From contig NZ_BBYA01000014.1 in assembly GCF_001050275.1 (NCBI RefSeq), positions 120,346 through 184,345 on the forward strand: a stretch of 64,000 nucleotides of DNA. Reading direction: 5' to 3'. Below are positions 61,874 to 64,000 of this stretch, piece after piece. The notes under the pieces are model-generated. The model saw nothing but the letters and a program-made list of their open reading frames with translations, was not told the DNA's origin and made no database searches. Numbering within the stretch: the stretch's first letter is position 1; each line of letters starts with the position of its first letter. The DNA comes from Leptolinea tardivitalis (GTDB lineage: Bacteria > Chloroflexota > Anaerolineae > Anaerolineales > Anaerolineaceae). Position numbers and translations under genes: made by a program.

Positions 61874-63725
61874 ATGCAACTTCTTCTTTTGCCTTTTTGG
61901 TCATCTTTCCACGATCTTCTGTATTCAAAATCTTCTTTCTAATCCTGAAAGCTACCGGAGTGACTTCCAATAATTCATCTTCCTCCAGGTATTCAATGGC
62001 TTCATCCAGGCTCATATTACGAGGCGGAGTCAACCGAATTTCAATATCCTTATTGGAAGAACGCATATTTGTCAGGTGTTTCTTCTTGCATACATTTACG
62101 GTCAAATCACCGGGTTGGGCTCTTTCACCAACAACCATGCCTTCATAAACATCCAATCCTGCTCCAACAAATAGAGTTCCACGCTCTTCGGCATTTTTTA
62201 ACCCGAATGTAGTTGTAGGACCTGTATCCCAGGCTACAATAGAACCAGTAGCACGAGTAGAAAAAGCACCGGTGTATGGACCGTATCCGTGGAAGATAGT
62301 GTTCATAATACCGTTTCCGCGTGTAGCGGTAAGGAATTGATAGCGGAAACCCAGCAATCCACGTGTGGGGATGAGATAGGTTAATCGAACAGTATTCTCA
62401 TTGGTATTGACCATATCCAGCATTTTTCCACGGCGAGTACCAAGCATTTCCACAACGATACCTACAGTCTCCTGGTTGGTTTCGATGTGTAATTCTTCAT
62501 ATGGTTCCAAAGGCTTACCATCTGGCCCATCTTTAAGAATGACTTCAGGTTTGGAAACCTGGAATTCATAGCCTTCACGGCGCATAGTCTCAATCAAAAT
62601 AGCCAGATGTAACTCGCCCCGGCCAGAAACAATGAAAGTATCCGGGCTTTCAGTTTCATCCACACGTAAAGCCACATTGTTGCGCAATTCATTCATCAAC
62701 CGTTCACGCAAATTACGACTGGTGCTCCATTTGCCTTCTCTGCCCTTAAACGGTGAATTGTTAACAGCAAAGGTCATTTTGACAGTAGGTTCTTCCACCA
62801 TAATTGGAGGAAGAGCAATTGGATTTAATGCATCTGCCAGCGTTTCACCGATACCAATTCCTTCCAATCCGGCTATAGAGATAATCTCGCCAGCGGTCGC
62901 CTCATCCACAGAAACCTTTTCTAATCCCTGATGGGTATAAAGGTATTTCATCTTTTCAGGGACGATCTCACCATTCACCTTGATCCTGGCGACATCCTGC
63001 CCGGCTGATACTTTACCGGCAAATATGCGTCCTACAGCAGTAACGCCTCGATAATCATCATATCCAAGGTTGGTCACCAGCATCTGAAATGGAGCATCTA
63101 TATCTACTTTTGGAGCAGGGATATATTTTAGAATAGCATTGAAAAGAGGTTGGAGATCTGATGAAAGCTCCTTAGTTTCTCCTGCTTGTTGGGTTATGGC
63201 ATTGGCATAAATAACAGGAAAATCAGCCTGTTCTTCATTGGCACCCAATTCCACAAAAAGGTCAAAAGTGGCATTCAAAGTGCGGTCCGGTTCTGCATCT
63301 TTGCGGTCCATTTTATTGATTACCACAATGGCTTTATGACCCATCTCGAGTGCCTTCTTCAATACAAACCGGGTTTGCGGCATGGGTCCTTCGGCAGCAT
63401 CAACGAGTAACAAAACACCATCCACCATGTTCATTACCCGTTCTACTTCACCGCCAAAATCCGCATGCCCGGGAGTATCAACAATATTGATTTTTACAGG
63501 TGTGTTGGTTTCAGGATCATTGATAATGACGGATGTGTTTTTGGCTAAAATAGTGATTCCACGTTCCCGCTCTAAATCATTTGAATCCATGACCCGTTCG
63601 ACTATCTGCTGATTATCTCGGAAGGTTTTGGCTTGTTTTAAAAGACCATCCACCAGAGTTGTCTTTCCATGATCAACGTGGGCAATAATGGCCACATTGC
63701 GTAAATCTTTTCGTTCAGTAAGCAT
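61872..63725 (-). CDS. typA: GTP-binding translational regulator TypA/BipA
   Basis: A 617-aa ribosome-binding GTPase important in stress and cold growth and 50S assembly. Seen are G1 [17 protein letters not shown]2/switch [16 protein letters not shown]3 [15 protein letters not shown]4 [10 protein letters not shown] and the BipA-specific C-terminal domain ([34 protein letters not shown]). I chose ATG 63725; the ORF opens 12 codons earlier but [10 protein letters not shown] is the conserved start and AGGAAAGAGAG precedes it. A GC-rich hairpin lies in its leader. Confidence 0.95.
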   Translation of the reverse strand: MLTERKDLRNVAIIAHVDHGKTTLVDGLLKQAKTFRDNQQIVERVMDSNDLERERGITILAKNTSVIINDPETNTPVKINIVDTPGHADFGGEVERVMNMVDGVLLLVDAAEGPMPQTRFVLKKALEMGHKAIVVINKMDRKDAEPDRTLNATFDLFVELGANEEQADFPVIYANAITQQAGETKELSSDLQPLFNAILKYIPAPKVDIDAPFQMLVTNLGYDDYRGVTAVGRIFAGKVSAGQDVARIKVNGEIVPEKMKYLYTHQGLEKVSVDEATAGEIISIAGLEGIGIGETLADALNPIALPPIMVEEPTVKMTFAVNNSPFKGREGKWSTSRNLRERLMNELRNNVALRVDETESPDTFIVSGRGELHLAILIETMRREGYEFQVSKPEVILKDGPDGKPLEPYEELHIETNQETVGIVVEMLGTRRGKMLDMVNTNENTVRLTYLIPTRGLLGFRYQFLTATRGNGIMNTIFHGYGPYTGAFSTRATGSIVAWDTGPTTTFGLKNAEERGTLFVGAGLDVYEGMVVGERAQPGDLTVNVCKKKHLTNMRSSNKDIEIRLTPPRNMSLDEAIEYLEEDELLEVTPVAFRIRKKILNTEDRGKMTKKAKEEVA

Positions 63726-63763
63726 ACTTCTCTCTTTCCTAACCATCTCTTTACAAAACAAAT

Positions 63764-63778
63764 CGCGCCCTGGGCGCG
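63764..63778 (-). promoter_or_regulatory. GC-rich hairpin in the typA leader
   Basis: CGCGCCC-A-GGGCGCG is a perfect inverted repeat (a 6-bp stem with a CAG loop is physically possible) within an AT-rich leader, followed on the minus strand by ATTTGTTTTG. An upstream -10-like TATAAT (minus strand, about 63792-63787) would start transcripts near it. It may affect stability or translation of typA mRNA. Confidence 0.45.
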
Positions 63779-63839
63779 AACAGGTATTATATCGCGATTG
63801 TATTAAACCTGGTATTTTTCTTTATAATCGCATTGCCTC

Positions 63840-64000
63840 AAATTAAAAGTAACTTTAGGAGAAACGTTGCCTCACAATAGATGTTACCTTGGGCAGAGAA
63901 TAGAGAGCTGCCGAGGGAGCTATGATGAGTCAACAAAGCAAGCGAGAATTAGTAGAAACCATCCGACCCCGCTATCAAAAAGGGAACAAAACAGAAAAAG
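63840..64000 (+). mobile_element. Left end of an insertion sequence, cut by the window edge
   Basis: A transposase-like open frame begins at 63922, preceded by a segment with repeat structure typical of an IS end. GTAACTTTAGGAGA (63848-63861) and GTTACCTTGGGCAGA (63883-63897) are similar, and TTGCCTCA occurs twice (63833-63840 and 63867-63874). The element's exact end and target duplication cannot be set without the right end. Confidence 0.55.
63922..64000 (+). CDS. Transposase/integrase, 3' partial
   Basis: The frame reads MMSQQSKRELVETIRPRYQK... and runs off the window. The start of an integrase-core transposase with a conserved RELVETIRPRYQKGNKTEK-like N-terminus is a common form in Chloroflexota. 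GGGAG lies 3-8 bases upstream of the two ATG codons (63922 and 63925), and the second is better spaced. Only about 26 codons are visible, so the IS family (I suspect an IS481/ISNCY-like integrase) is provisional. Confidence 0.6.
   Translation, partial: MMSQQSKRELVETIRPRYQKGNKTEK

Noticed and set aside
1..64000. tRNA genes, rRNA genes or CRISPR arrays
   Set aside because: Reading both strands I found no tRNA T-arm/acceptor pattern, no rRNA sequence and no spaced direct repeats.

Overview
The window looks like the chromosome of an anaerobic or facultative Chloroflexota bacterium, probably Anaerolineae. That placement is inferred from gene content: coenzyme F420 biosynthesis in a bacterial context, a fused NuoCD, a gamma-alpha fused 2-oxoacid:ferredoxin oxidoreductase, an oversized PhnE and ATP-type PEP carboxykinase. 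No rRNA, tRNA or CRISPR array was seen. The DNA is moderately AT-rich and densely packed, with many ATGA overlaps and abutting genes.

Layout. (1) 1-4554, plus strand: an F420 block of npdG (cut by the left edge), cofE, a 2H phosphoesterase, cofD, cofC and a luciferase-like F420 oxidoreductase. (2) 4601-18190, plus strand: a large molybdenum-hydroxylase locus. It holds two xanthine-dehydrogenase-family enzymes with opposite subunit fusions, a DHH/CBS pyrophosphatase-like protein, XdhC, a small membrane protein, the selenium-hydroxylase maturation proteins YqeB and a YqeC-MocA fusion, a second MocA-like protein and a class IV aminotransferase. (3) 18201-22849, minus strand: a DUF2007-type protein, a methyltransferase and an MrfB/MrfA (YprB/YprA) repair pair whose helicase carries an inserted HNH domain. 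(4) 22898-31316: prepilin peptidase, then on the minus strand a frameshifted pckA, a large lipoprotein, nusB, an Asp23 protein, a hydrolase, larA and an MBL-fold protein.

(5) 31317-38016: a 450-base AT-rich gap and a tyrosine recombinase on plus, then a minus-strand operon of a queuosine-precursor transporter-like protein, a methyltransferase with a kinase-like N-terminus, and a VWA / PP2C / Ser-Thr-kinase triad of the TerY-P (YegL/YegK/YegI) type. (6) 38047-41888, minus: phnE, phnC, phnD. (7) 42061-47244, plus: an FmdB-type protein, argF, rocD, an acyl-CoA transferase and pyruvate kinase. (8) 47283-57039, minus: korB, korA and a GntR/FCD regulator; then, reading with transcription, nuoB, nuoCD, nuoI, a four-cysteine protein, mrp, ricT and a PIG-L deacetylase. 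(9) 57096-64000: a SufR-like regulator diverging from nuoB, a LysM/M23 lipoprotein, glmS, a 63-aa orphan, typA, and the first codons of an insertion-sequence transposase at the right edge.

How the parts fit. Blocks 1-2 describe specialised redox metabolism: making and using F420, and maturing Mo (probably Se-Mo) hydroxylases. Block 8 links 2-oxoacid oxidation through ferredoxin to a partial complex I module, with Fe-S handling genes (mrp and a possible Fe-S-sensing regulator) beside it. The less ordinary parts are the VWA/PP2C/kinase operon with its pseudokinase-methyltransferase partner, the HNH-bearing MrfA, and the paired Mo-hydroxylase locus with an embedded pyrophosphatase.
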